This document shows, piece by piece, positions 25,167 to 33,979 of a stretch of DNA of 49,447 nt. The translations under genes were made by a program, and so were the position numbers. The DNA is from Candidatus Obscuribacterales bacterium (GTDB lineage: Bacteria; Cyanobacteriota; Vampirovibrionia; Obscuribacterales; Obscuribacteraceae). How positions within the stretch are numbered: position 1 is the first letter of the stretch; each line of letters starts with the position of its first letter. Where the stretch lies: NCBI GenBank assembly GCA_949127735.1, contig CASBPX010000016.1, positions 1 to 49,447 on the forward strand. Reading direction: 5' to 3'. Below the pieces are notes generated by a model, which saw only the letters and a list, made by a program, of their open reading frames with translations, ran no database searches and was not told where the DNA came from.

Positions 25167-27365
25167 TTAGTTAGGTTTGCAGAAAGTTGCACCTTCGGTA
25201 ACTTGTTCGAATTTCAATTCTCCGAGGAGGTTGTTGTAACCCGAGCTAGCTTGCCAGAGGGCACTGTCTGTTCCTGATGGTCCAGAGCCAGGGTTAGGCC
25301 TGGTGAATGGATTCTCGTGATAGTTACCATCTCCAGTTGAACCAGAGTAGCCTTTGTAGGTGTTCACAGCCCATCCGTTCAATGGGTAGCTGCTATCGCA
25401 CTTGTTAGGTCCGGATGCAGTAGGTCCATCGGCAGTCAGGTTAGTGTCGTTCCAAGGAAGTGACGCACCCATTTTAGGTTTTTTGGTGGAGGCATCTACG
25501 TACAAGTACAATTTGCCGGTTCCAGCTCCATTGGCGAGTGTCAATGGACAGGTCTTATCATCGAGGGCGGCAATTACTTCAGCTCTGGTCACCTTAGGTT
25601 CAACTTGCTGCATTCTGTTGACCATCGCATCAATGATCGGATTAGCATTGCAAGGATTTACACCACCATTCATCTGAGTCAAATACTTGTAGGTAGTGTC
25701 TACGTTCAAGTAGTTAACTTTGCTGGCAGCACCTACATAAGGTATTGCAGAACCAGGGACACCAGGCTTCAGAACAGTACCACCAGATTCAGGCCAGGCC
25801 TTAAGTCCAGATTTACCAGCAGCAGCCACGTTAGCGCAGAATTTACCACCTTTGCGTCCGGCAATTTTGCCGAGCAAGTCAGCTTTCATGAATTCAACGT
25901 TGGTGAAGCCACCAGGTTGAGTTGCGCCACCGGCAGCCACGCCGCCGAGGTTGCGTCCGAAGTTGAGAGTCCAGTCATCGAGACCGGTGACGCATGGGCT
26001 CGAAGCAGGCAAGGCGTCATCGTACATTGAGTAGATGCATGGTTGATCACTGGCCGCTGACGAATTGCCTAGGTTAATTAAATCGTTGTAGTCAGCGAAG
26101 TGGTTGACGACACCAGTGGTTCTCAGATCAAAAGTAGGATTGGAGATCATGTTTGAAATTCCAGCGAACAGCACAGGGTCGCCAGCACCATAGTTTGGTG
26201 AAGCTTCATCTGTGGTGTTGTTCACAGTGACTCCGTCAGAACCAAGACTGCCTTTGGGGTAGCTACCCATAGTGGCTATGTATGCCTTCCACTTCGTGCG
26301 TGCTGCATCAATGTCTCCGGTGTGGGTGAACACAGGATTGCCGGAGTTGCCAGCTTGCATCACACCAGGGGCATTGAACAATTCATTGTTGAAGATGTCT
26401 TGATCGCCGTTGCTGACTGGTACTCCAGTTGGTGCACCATTGTTGACAATAGCGTCGTTGCCGTTAAGAACTCTCAGATAGCCTCTAGGAATGACGGCCA
26501 TGAAGTCTTTGTCGATAGTACCTACGATGGCACAAGCAACGGTTCCGCCGATATTGCCAGACTTGGCTTCTAGAGCACGTCCGTTGGTGCGGAACGCGTT
26601 AGGAGGAGTGTTGGCATCAAAGGCGGTGGCGGTGAATTGTCCGTGGTCAACCAAGTGGGGCTTGGTTTGTGGCAGTACAGGTACGCCCATCATGAAAGGA
26701 TTGCCCATCACAGTCTGGGATTCATAACCTGCCATGTACTGATGTCCGCTTTTGGAAAGCTGAGCTAAGGTGTTCAGCTTGAGACCAGGCCATCCACCCA
26801 GCGCAGCCAGGGTGGCTGGGTCAAAGTAAATGTTTGTCGAACTGCCTCTTTTCATGTAGCCAGCGACAACTTGACCATTCAAATTAACAGGGCTGCCATT
26901 CCACATTTTTGTGTTATTTCTGCTGGCGATGTCGGTGAAGTCAGCATCTAAAGTACCGGCAGCTTCCAAATTGCTTTTCAGCTCTAAGCCGACTTGTTTG
27001 ACTTGACCGGCCAAGAAATTGGCATTGCCTTTAGCAAGAGGAGTGTTTTCAACTTCGGCGTTCTTACCGACGATCAGAGCTTGAGCAACTAATCTGTTGT
27101 AGGTGACTAAGTCTACGTTGCTGTTCTTTGGCTCTGTCAATTCGCCAAATTCGTCTGTCAGGCCGTATTTAGCGAGTGATACTGCACCACGTCTAACGGC
27201 ATGTTTAGCGACGTTCAAAGCACCGGCGTCTGTAGCGTTAGCGACCTCACGACCGCCGCCAATGATTTTGGAGAGGAAGAAGAATCCGACCCCCACTATG
27301 ATCACGAGGAAAACGCAGGCTGCTACAAGCCCCAGCGTCGCCCCCCGTTGTCGTCTAGCTTTCAT
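25167..27365 (-). CDS. TadG-like (pilus-assembly TadE/G-type) surface protein
   Basis: A 732-residue protein. The start at 27365 is set by AGGAGG eight bases upstream; an in-frame TTG 24 bases earlier precedes that site. Its N-terminus (RQRGATLGLVAACVF, then a helix, then DAGALNVAKHA) is the signature of TadE/TadG-type pilus-assembly proteins: basic residues, one helix, and the ATDAGALxxA motif. The rest is a long exported region rich in Gly, Asn and Ala with several Cys, with no recognisable catalytic motif. No other tad or flp genes are close by. It is probably a surface or pseudopilus-associated protein. Confidence 0.72.
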   Translation of the reverse strand: MKARRQRGATLGLVAACVFLVIIVGVGFFFLSKIIGGGREVANATDAGALNVAKHAVRRGAVSLAKYGLTDEFGELTEPKNSNVDLVTYNRLVAQALIVGKNAEVENTPLAKGNANFLAGQVKQVGLELKSNLEAAGTLDADFTDIASRNNTKMWNGSPVNLNGQVVAGYMKRGSSTNIYFDPATLAALGGWPGLKLNTLAQLSKSGHQYMAGYESQTVMGNPFMMGVPVLPQTKPHLVDHGQFTATAFDANTPPNAFRTNGRALEAKSGNIGGTVACAIVGTIDKDFMAVIPRGYLRVLNGNDAIVNNGAPTGVPVSNGDQDIFNNELFNAPGVMQAGNSGNPVFTHTGDIDAARTKWKAYIATMGSYPKGSLGSDGVTVNNTTDEASPNYGAGDPVLFAGISNMISNPTFDLRTTGVVNHFADYNDLINLGNSSAASDQPCIYSMYDDALPASSPCVTGLDDWTLNFGRNLGGVAAGGATQPGGFTNVEFMKADLLGKIAGRKGGKFCANVAAAGKSGLKAWPESGGTVLKPGVPGSAIPYVGAASKVNYLNVDTTYKYLTQMNGGVNPCNANPIIDAMVNRMQQVEPKVTRAEVIAALDDKTCPLTLANGAGTGKLYLYVDASTKKPKMGASLPWNDTNLTADGPTASGPNKCDSSYPLNGWAVNTYKGYSGSTGDGNYHENPFTRPNPGSGPSGTDSALWQASSGYNNLLGELKFEQVTEGATFCKPN

Positions 27366-27681
27366 ATTTTGCTGTCCTCCTGGAGCCAACCGTCAAGGTG
27401 GCTTATTGAGTAATGCCCGGAGACGAAATGTCTTTTGGCGTAAAAGGTGTACTGGTGAATAGTAATGCTCTGTATATTATTGTCGTCTAATGTTCAGTGG
27501 TCGTCAAGAGAGCTTAAGTTGTGGAGCACTATTCCTGATCGCCTGACGTTGGGAGCATCTCCAAGCTTTGGCTTCTATTATCATGCCCAACTGTCAGCAA
27601 TATTCAACATTAAAATTAGTGCCGCTTAAGAATTGGTGAAAATGCCGCAATTCGTTTGTGTGCCTTAGTTTGCGGGAAAAT

Positions 27682-27721
27682 ATGGGTTTTTAATAATCTT
27701 AGTTTATTAACAAAAACCCAT
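27682..27721. repeat. Inverted repeat with 10-bp perfect arms
   Basis: ATGGGTTTTT at 27682-27691 pairs with AAAAACCCAT at 27712-27721. The interior (TAATAA / TTATTA) can extend the stem past a 3-base bulge. AT-rich hairpin in a gene-free region; role unknown. Confidence 0.6.
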
Positions 27722-27824
27722 TTTAGGGGTGATTATGTGACCTGTTTAAGGTTCGGTGCTGGAACATTAAACAGGATGGCTTTTATTAAACGGAATATTA
27801 AATGGCTAATCCTTATATATGGCC

Positions 27825-27862
27825 AATGGAAAACTAGACCGATATCAATCTAATTTTCCATT
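27825..27862. repeat. 14-bp inverted repeat just after the ictB-like gene
   Basis: Arms 27825-27838 and 27849-27862 pair with one mismatch, with a 10-base loop. It is 18 bases beyond the stop codon of the ictB-like gene on the minus strand, so a transcript-end hairpin is likely, although no long T tract follows. Confidence 0.6.
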
Positions 27863-27879
27863 AGCTTCCAAACAACTCT

Positions 27880-29325
27880 CTATTGCACCGTCTCAGCACT
27901 CGCCGTGCCCGAATTGCGGTTATACAAAGACACTGAAGTAATACCAGCTACAACCAGCCAGAACAAAAATTGGACCTGGGGCCGGTAAAAAACCGTATCC
28001 ACAAGCCCTTGAATTATGAGACCGGTCAAAGCTGCGGTCAGCCCTAGCGAAAGCCAGCGGTAATTGCTTTGCCAGAAAGCGACGTGAGCCCGGGCGAACA
28101 TACTGACCGTGAGCATCAACGAAGATAGCAGTCCGAGAATTCCACACTCCACTCCAATTTCCAGCGGTACACAGTAGGTACCTAAAGCGTCGTAGCCGCT
28201 TTTCATATAAAGACCGTAGGCCAGAGGGAAAGTGGAATTACCTGGTCCAACTCCGAACCACCAGTTGTCCATAAACATTTTCGCCGATGCCCGCCAGACA
28301 TTGAGACGATAAGCATTTGAGCTGTGCTCGGAGCCGGCGAAGATAGAGAGAATGCGGCTTTCAAAGGCGGGTAATTTGAAATGGACAATTAAGACGCCGG
28401 CCACTGCGGCCAGAATTACCACCACAATGATTGGTGCAATCAACTTTTTGTGCCTTGCCACCACATAGCTAAATAGGGCCAGCACAATAACGGCGCCAAT
28501 AGCGCCAAGTGCAAGAAATGCTCCGCGACTTCCGGTTAAAACTGTAGCCAGTCCAATGGTGGCCGCCAGGCCGCTGCAGAACAAGGCAGAAAGCCAGCGC
28601 AGCCATCTAGATTTTAATTTGAAAGACTCCACCGCCAGTGCCATGGCTAAAGGAAATAGTGGAATCAAATAACCCGCCAGCAAATTGGGATTGCCTAAGG
28701 TGGAGTAAATGCGCGTGCCTTTCGATTCCACAGTGGGGTCTTCCCAGGTGGCCAGAGGCGCCACGCCAATTTTATATTGGTAAAGTCCATAAAGGCTAAC
28801 GGCGAAACCAGCGAGAATGGCCGCAGCAATAATTTTCACCAGGCGGCTTGGACTTTTACTCAATGTAGAAGTGAGCAAGAAATAGTTGACGATGTAAACG
28901 GCGACTTTGCTCAGTCCTTTGACACTCTGCACCAGATAATGAGAAGAGAAAGTAGCGACAATATTGGCTGCCAGGTAAGTAAGCACCACGGCGTCAATAG
29001 CCGAGAAGCGTCTTTCTTCAGGGCCTCCCAGTAGACGCCCAATAATCCAGACAATCATGGCACCGGTAGATAGCAGAGCCAAACCGTTTTTATCGCCAGC
29101 AAATTGCGGCAGCGCCAGAACTAGAAAAAGCAAACAGGCCAGGGCGTAAGCCAGCTGCTGGAGACTTCCACCAACCTTAGTCAAAGCGGTTTTTGCGTTG
29201 CTGACTGTGCGAATTTTGTCAAAGGCGCGCATCGACCAGCCGACAAGCGTCGAGCTGGCCAGACTGTTGGCCCAGGCTTGGTCTAAGCCAGACAGACTTA
29301 AATAAGAAGCGAGTCGAGTCAGCAT
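27880..29325 (-). CDS. ictB: IctB-family polytopic membrane protein (O-antigen ligase superfamily)
   Basis: A 481-residue protein with about 10-12 membrane helices. It carries the signatures of cyanobacterial IctB: LATWEDPT, RIYSTLGNPNLLAGYL, a SIFAG...SSNAYRLNVW stretch, GVGPGNS, CVPLEIGVECGILGL and GLVDTVFYRPQVQFLFW. IctB was named a putative bicarbonate transporter, but it belongs to the Wzy/WaaL O-antigen ligase superfamily and its biochemical role is disputed. This genome window has no photosynthetic or carboxysome gene, so a glycan role is at least as likely. The ATG directly abuts the stop of the DUF4330-like gene, so the two are co-translated. Confidence 0.85.
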   Translation of the reverse strand: MLTRLASYLSLSGLDQAWANSLASSTLVGWSMRAFDKIRTVSNAKTALTKVGGSLQQLAYALACLLFLVLALPQFAGDKNGLALLSTGAMIVWIIGRLLGGPEERRFSAIDAVVLTYLAANIVATFSSHYLVQSVKGLSKVAVYIVNYFLLTSTLSKSPSRLVKIIAAAILAGFAVSLYGLYQYKIGVAPLATWEDPTVESKGTRIYSTLGNPNLLAGYLIPLFPLAMALAVESFKLKSRWLRWLSALFCSGLAATIGLATVLTGSRGAFLALGAIGAVIVLALFSYVVARHKKLIAPIIVVVILAAVAGVLIVHFKLPAFESRILSIFAGSEHSSNAYRLNVWRASAKMFMDNWWFGVGPGNSTFPLAYGLYMKSGYDALGTYCVPLEIGVECGILGLLSSLMLTVSMFARAHVAFWQSNYRWLSLGLTAALTGLIIQGLVDTVFYRPQVQFLFWLVVAGITSVSLYNRNSGTASAETVQ

Positions 29326-29838
29326 TTAGAGCGCCTGGTTAAGGTCAACCACCACTCCTTGCACTCTATATTTGAAGGCTTCTAATTCGATTTGATTGCC
29401 CAATTTTATTTTGTTGCCGCGGATTACATAACCGTCGTCAGTGGCATCGGCTTCGTCTTGCACGGTGACTACAAAATCATGGGCAATAGTATTGGCGGGG
29501 TCAGGAAATGCCAGCGCTTTTTTGCCGTCGGGACTGATGAGAGCAACTTGCTTTTGCCAGTGATCGACCTTAACTATGGTCATGGGTGGCTGCACTGGCT
29601 GGTTGCGGATGGTAATTGAGCTTTTGTCGCCTACCTTAAATAGGGAGAGATCTTTAGTCTTGAGACCGGTGATATAAACATCGATATTGACTTTGTGCGT
29701 CCCTTTAATCACCTGATTAACGCCGGCGTGACCAGCTTTGGCCAGACCAAAACCGAAGGTGGCGAGCAGCATAATCACAACCAGACCGTAGTCGAGTATA
29801 TTCAATCTGCCTTTTTTGGATATCGCTTGCTCTTGCAT
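29326..29838 (-). CDS. DUF4330-like membrane-anchored protein
   Basis: A 170-residue protein from ATG 29838, which has AGGAC upstream; an in-frame ATG at 29883 has no ribosome site. A short charged N-terminus with KKGRLNILDYG precedes one helix (residues ~16-34), then a domain with VNIDVYITGLKTKDLSLFKVGD and a C-terminal VVVDL. This pattern matches DUF4330, a family found mainly in Cyanobacteria and of unknown function. It is transcribed just before the ictB-like gene. Confidence 0.72.
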   Translation of the reverse strand: MQEQAISKKGRLNILDYGLVVIMLLATFGFGLAKAGHAGVNQVIKGTHKVNIDVYITGLKTKDLSLFKVGDKSSITIRNQPVQPPMTIVKVDHWQKQVALISPDGKKALAFPDPANTIAHDFVVTVQDEADATDDGYVIRGNKIKLGNQIELEAFKYRVQGVVVDLNQAL

Positions 29839-29897
29839 GACTGTCCTGTGCCCCATTCTGTCTAGTCGAATTTGTTTGTACATAATACAAGGATTGG

Positions 29898-30218
29898 TTA
29901 AGCTTCTTCTTTAGCTTCTTCTTTGACCTCTGCCTTGGCCTTGGCTTTAGGAGCTTTCGGCGGCTCGTCTTTTTCAAAGAATATGGAAACTGCGCCGGTT
30001 ACTCGCCTGACCAGTCGAACTTTTTCAAACAAAACTTCTTCGCCAAATTCGAGCTCGTCGCGAGCTTTTTCTTTGAGCAATTCAATCAGGTCGCAACGCT
30101 CGCCATCTGTTAGGGCTAGAACGCCCGTGTGATGGTCGTTTGCAACTTTGAGCAGCTGGCGGGCTGACATGTCAGGGGCAAAAGCGGTCAAATCAAACAA
30201 CCTGCAAAGCGACTGCAA
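29898..30218 (-). CDS. Small charged protein of unknown function
   Basis: 106 residues from TTG 30218, or 90 from ATG 30170; neither start has a clear ribosome site. The middle is soluble and mixed alpha/beta-looking, and the last ~20 residues are a Lys/Ala/Glu/Pro tail. No family recognised. It is followed 14 bases after its stop by the in-frame upstream region of the DUF4330-like gene and may be the first gene of that operon. Confidence 0.55.
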   Translation of the reverse strand: MQSLCRLFDLTAFAPDMSARQLLKVANDHHTGVLALTDGERCDLIELLKEKARDELEFGEEVLFEKVRLVRRVTGAVSIFFEKDEPPKAPKAKAKAEVKEEAKEEA

Positions 30219-30356
30219 ATACGATTTGACATATTACCAGCAATTTTTTTTTGCCAAACCATGTGGTTTCTACGAAAACCCTTGTCGAAGAATTCTCTAA
30301 CACACATAGATATAAGCACGCGAGGGCGACACCCCAAAATTAGAGGAATTCCTAAA

Positions 30357-30683
30357 ATGGCGATTGAACAAAACAAAGGCGAACTGGCAGGCATCGAATC
30401 TAATTCCAGCACTGCTTTCCATCATGAGCTACATACAGAAAGGTTCGACAAAATGACTCCCGAAGCACAGCGCTTCGCCGATATGCTGAAAGAAAATGAA
30501 ATGATGGTCGAGCAAATTAAGGCACACGCATTTGCCGTAGCCGACAATGTCTCCACCAGTCTCGACAGATTGCCAGCATCAGTACAGCAAGATTTCATCG
30601 AGAAAATCTCACAGTACAACGACCCACACGATCTTGTTTACGCTCGTGTTAGACAGAACTATGAGAATAAAAATCTTGTTTAA
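30357..30683 (+). CDS. Small soluble protein of unknown function
   Basis: A 108-residue acidic, probably helical protein from ATG 30357, with AGAGGA nine bases upstream. The upstream in-frame start at 30261 lacks such a site. No signal peptide, membrane segment or known motif. A weak promoter-like pair (TTGTCG 30282, TAGATA 30307) lies upstream. It is divergent from the 29898-30218 gene. Confidence 0.6.
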   Translation: MAIEQNKGELAGIESNSSTAFHHELHTERFDKMTPEAQRFADMLKENEMMVEQIKAHAFAVADNVSTSLDRLPASVQQDFIEKISQYNDPHDLVYARVRQNYENKNLV

Positions 30684-30703
30684 TGCTTTCTATTGGGCCG
30701 CTG

Positions 30704-32515
30704 TTAGTCAGGCAAATTCAACTGTTCAAGATGATCGAGCATTTCTTTTTGACTGGTGACTTCAGTACCCGGTTTGCGCACCACAATTGACGCTGCAAGA
30801 TTTCCCAGAGCCATGGCTTCAACCATTGTCGCACCGGAAGTCAGTGCTAAAGCCATAGTAGCGACAACCGTGTCGCCAGCACCGGTGACGTCGAATACCT
30901 CAGACCTGTTGAAGGCAGGTAATTCAACCATCGGCTTGCCCCGTTCAAATAAAACCATTCCGTCTCCGCCGCGAGTAACGAGCAGTGCTTTTACTCCAGA
31001 CTTATTTAGTAGCATTTCGCCCAGTTGTTTGAGAGACTCTTTTGAAGTAATTTTGATACCAGAGGCAGCTTCTGCATCAGGCTGATTGGGCGTCATCAGA
31101 GTGCAATTGCCGAATCTTTCGAAACTATTTTGAGCATCGACTATAACCATTGTCTCGCGTGTTTCGGCCAATTTGCGAACGGCGGCAATGACACCATCGG
31201 TGATGACACCAGCTTTGTAGTCAGAAACAATAATTGCATGAGAAGGGCGTTTGTCATTTGCTTCGCTAATTTTCTCTATCAACTGGCTTTCAATAGCACT
31301 GCTGATTTTTGCGTGCGATATGCGATCGATGCGCAAAAGTTGTTGCAATAGTGAGTGTGATTTAGAGATGACGCGGCTTTTAACTGTTGTCGGACGGCTC
31401 TCGTCGGCTACGAGGTCATGGGTGATGCCATAGCGAGTCAGTACTGCCGCCAATTTCGGAGCATAGTCATCTGTACCGCAAACGCCTATGGCGTGACATT
31501 TTCCACCAAGGGCGGTGATATTATGCGCGGTGTTGGCTGCTCCACCAGGAATCAATTCGGTGTCTACATGTTCTAAAACCAACACCGGAGCTTCGCGAGA
31601 AATGCGCTCCGGACGCCCTTCCACCAGCTCGTCGATTAGAAGGTCACCGACAACAATGACCTTGCCACCGCTTAAATTGATAATGCGATTACGCAATGCG
31701 CTTTTGGTAAATAACGGATCTAGAGCGATGCCCTGACTGAGGCCGAGGTCTGTGGTTTGCACTCTTTCTAATTCCTTCAAAAGCTGTTTGCCTAAAAGAT
31801 TGTCGGGATCGATACCAAGGGAAAATAAGGTGGCCTGCTTGGCCTCTTCAATATATCGTAAATGTTGGTAGAGGCGGGCTAGATGAAGCGCATTTGAGAG
31901 AGCGTCGTTAGCATTGTCACAATTGACCAGGCGCTCGCGTGTGTCGCTCAGGCCTCTGGCTTCGGCTCTGGAGAGCCTTGAACTGTCGTTACTGGCTTTA
32001 GCGGTCAGTTCGAGGAATTCTAAAAGTTGCGGTTTCAAAATTTCAAAGGTTTTATCGGTGCTGGTCTGGCTGAATTCAGATTTAATGGGCACCAGCATGG
32101 GCTTCAAAGCAAATGGAGAAAAGAGCTGGGCTTCGCTTTTAAGCACAGCACTCATGACTGTAAATTCACGGCTATTGTCGGCAGCTGTTTTACCGGCGGG
32201 CTCAATGTGTCGTGTCAGTTTGGTGACCTGATTGGCCACATTATTCAGGTTGCCGTCACCGGCCCCGCGGTCACGGCTCAAATAAGACCTTTTAGAACTT
32301 TCTTTAATAATCGCACCGCTAACGTCAGTGGCGGAAAACTTTTCACTACCAGACTGTTTCGATAAACCCTGGCCCGGTTTTTCAGCTTTAGCGTCTGATG
32401 ACCAGTCGGCTTGCAGTTGATCGCTGCCAGCTTTATCGGGTTCAACTGCCCCGTCGAGGGCGCCTGCTTGTCCAGCCGGCTTGTCTCCTCCGCTTGCGCT
32501 CGAATTGTCAGGCAT
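30704..32515 (-). CDS. PfkB-family sugar kinase, RfaE1/HldE-kinase-like, with long N-terminal extension
   Basis: A 603-residue protein. Residues ~283-603 form a ribokinase-fold kinase closest to the heptose-7-phosphate kinase domain of HldE/RfaE: GDLLIDELVEG, the sugar-binding PGGAANTAHN around 323-332, SDYKAGV, TPNQPDAE and the catalytic DVTGAGDT with Asp548. There is no nucleotidyltransferase domain after it. Residues 1-275 are an unusual extension: a Ser/Gly/Ala/Lys-rich low-complexity section, then a helical part near 200-250 resembling a TPR pair. The kinase probably acts in ADP-heptose or another nucleotide-sugar pathway, and the extension may be a scaffold. Confidence 0.8.
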   Translation of the reverse strand: MPDNSSASGGDKPAGQAGALDGAVEPDKAGSDQLQADWSSDAKAEKPGQGLSKQSGSEKFSATDVSGAIIKESSKRSYLSRDRGAGDGNLNNVANQVTKLTRHIEPAGKTAADNSREFTVMSAVLKSEAQLFSPFALKPMLVPIKSEFSQTSTDKTFEILKPQLLEFLELTAKASNDSSRLSRAEARGLSDTRERLVNCDNANDALSNALHLARLYQHLRYIEEAKQATLFSLGIDPDNLLGKQLLKELERVQTTDLGLSQGIALDPLFTKSALRNRIINLSGGKVIVVGDLLIDELVEGRPERISREAPVLVLEHVDTELIPGGAANTAHNITALGGKCHAIGVCGTDDYAPKLAAVLTRYGITHDLVADESRPTTVKSRVISKSHSLLQQLLRIDRISHAKISSAIESQLIEKISEANDKRPSHAIIVSDYKAGVITDGVIAAVRKLAETRETMVIVDAQNSFERFGNCTLMTPNQPDAEAASGIKITSKESLKQLGEMLLNKSGVKALLVTRGGDGMVLFERGKPMVELPAFNRSEVFDVTGAGDTVVATMALALTSGATMVEAMALGNLAASIVVRKPGTEVTSQKEMLDHLEQLNLPD

Positions 32516-32627
32516 ATACTTTCTACTCTTTTAGCCACCGCTTGGGAAAGCTGGATGTGTAACTGTGATGCCAGAGCTTATAGTGATAAAATCGCGTCAA
32601 CTACCGATATATTACTGAGACTAGCAG

Positions 32628-33158
32628 ATGCCTTCCCGTCAAGTACAGAACAACAAATTATTAGCTGCGTTTTCATTGGGTGCGCTACTGATTACGGATG
32701 TGGCTGCCGTCACGGCGCAAACCACTACGCAAGCACCTTTGCGACCGCCGCATGAATATATTGTCAGTGCTAAAGCGATTCGCAGTGATGTATCTACCGC
32801 AAAAAAAATGGCTAAATATCGTTGGCTGGATAAAATGGTGGCAGCCGATCCTCCTCTGGTGGCGGCAATCTGCACTCACGCGGCGTCGGCGCGTTTGCTG
32901 GCAGCACATCCGCATTTAGACAAAATTGCTGAAGCCGATCACTACACTTGCCGCCGCATTACAAAATGGGGATCAGCAGCTAAGATTCTGGCAAAAAATC
33001 CTAAAGCGCTTAGTGTGGTCACATTTGATCCTGAAGGACTCTACCGCGCTATCAAGCATGACCGTTCCATTGCTAAAAAGCTGACAAAAAATCCGTATTT
33101 TGACCAGATGATTGTGGAAAATCCCGATCTGGGCAGAATGCTTTCTCAATACATGTAA
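32628..33158 (+). CDS. Secreted protein with about four 30-residue repeats
   Basis: A 176-residue protein with a signal peptide (hydrophobic residues ~10-28, cleavage near VTA-Q). The remainder from residue ~57 is built of four similar units of about 30 residues, each with AKK/AR-type start, a (P/R)xLDK-like centre, a (D/N)P or D element and a final (A/R)I or ML. They start near 57, 87, 117 and 148, and the third is the most diverged. No family recognised; the repeats look helical. The stop codon directly precedes the GTG of the TauE/SafE gene, so the two are probably one operon. Confidence 0.68.
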   Translation: MPSRQVQNNKLLAAFSLGALLITDVAAVTAQTTTQAPLRPPHEYIVSAKAIRSDVSTAKKMAKYRWLDKMVAADPPLVAAICTHAASARLLAAHPHLDKIAEADHYTCRRITKWGSAAKILAKNPKALSVVTFDPEGLYRAIKHDRSIAKKLTKNPYFDQMIVENPDLGRMLSQYM

Positions 33159-33977
33159 GTGGATACGCTAAACGTAGCCTTTACTCCCGGCAATATTGCG
33201 GTGGCACTTTTAATTGGTGTGCTGACAGGTCTACTGTCAGGAACGTTTGGTGTAGGCGGCGGTATTGTTTGTACACCAATGCTGCGTCTGTTTTTGCAGC
33301 TAGATCCACATACTGCTGTCGGTACCACATTGGCTTTAATCGTGCCAACTTCTATGGCAGGCTCAATCAATTACATCAAAGAGAAGCTGGTAGATTTTTC
33401 TATGGTAAAGGCGCTGGTGGTGCCAGGCATTATCGGTATCGTCCTTGGTGCGCATTTAACCACCTATGTGCATGGTCAGATTTTGATGATTTGTTTTTCG
33501 GCCTTGATTGCAGTGGCTGGTTTGGATCTGCTCTCTGGCTATAGTCAAAAGCTAAAATCTGACAAATCCGCCAACCCGTTAGTGCAAGAGAAAATCAGTG
33601 TGGTCTGGTGGCGAGTTTTCCCTCTTGGACTTTTAACCGGACTCATGGCTGGTTTTTTTGGAGTTGGTGGGGGCTTTATTTTAATTCCTATTTTACTCAG
33701 CGCTTTCAACATGAACGTCAAGGCAGCCTTTGGCACATCGCTTCTGGTGGTTGCCTGTTTGTCGATTCCGGGCACCATTTCTCACTCTTTTTATGGTCAT
33801 GTGCAGCTCTTGCTCGTGTTGCTAATGGTCTGCGGCGCTGTGCCGGGTTCTATGATTGGCAGTAAACTGGCCATTAAGCTTAAAGATTCGTCTTTACGCA
33901 GTGCGTTTGGCGCCATAATGTTGCTCATGGCGACTTTTATGGTCTACAAAGAACTAAATATTTTGCTTGGTAAATAA
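33159..33977 (+). CDS. TauE/SafE family permease
   Basis: A 272-residue polytopic protein (about 8 helices) with two related halves. Each begins with a glycine-rich signature, GTFGVGGG near residue 32 and GFFGVGGGF near 168, which is typical of TauE/SafE (DUF81) anion transporters for sulfite, sulfoacetate or related organosulfur compounds. The GTG start follows the previous stop codon with no gap. The substrate is unknown and no sulfur-metabolism gene is adjacent. Confidence 0.85.
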   Translation: MDTLNVAFTPGNIAVALLIGVLTGLLSGTFGVGGGIVCTPMLRLFLQLDPHTAVGTTLALIVPTSMAGSINYIKEKLVDFSMVKALVVPGIIGIVLGAHLTTYVHGQILMICFSALIAVAGLDLLSGYSQKLKSDKSANPLVQEKISVVWWRVFPLGLLTGLMAGFFGVGGGFILIPILLSAFNMNVKAAFGTSLLVVACLSIPGTISHSFYGHVQLLLVLLMVCGAVPGSMIGSKLAIKLKDSSLRSAFGAIMLLMATFMVYKELNILLGK

Positions 33978-33979
33978 GT

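Larger units (their letters stand above)
27366..27879. other. 514-bp region without a convincing gene
   Basis: AT-rich stretch between the TadG-like gene (start side) and the ictB-like gene (stop side). It should hold the promoter of the TadG-like gene and the 3' end of the ictB transcript. It contains two inverted repeats, listed separately. A 65-codon frame at 27656-27853 has no ribosome site or coding-like composition and is not called. Confidence 0.6.

Noticed and set aside
27656-27853. 65-codon open frame in the gene-free region
   Set aside because: It has no ribosome site, spans an inverted repeat and its composition does not look coding.
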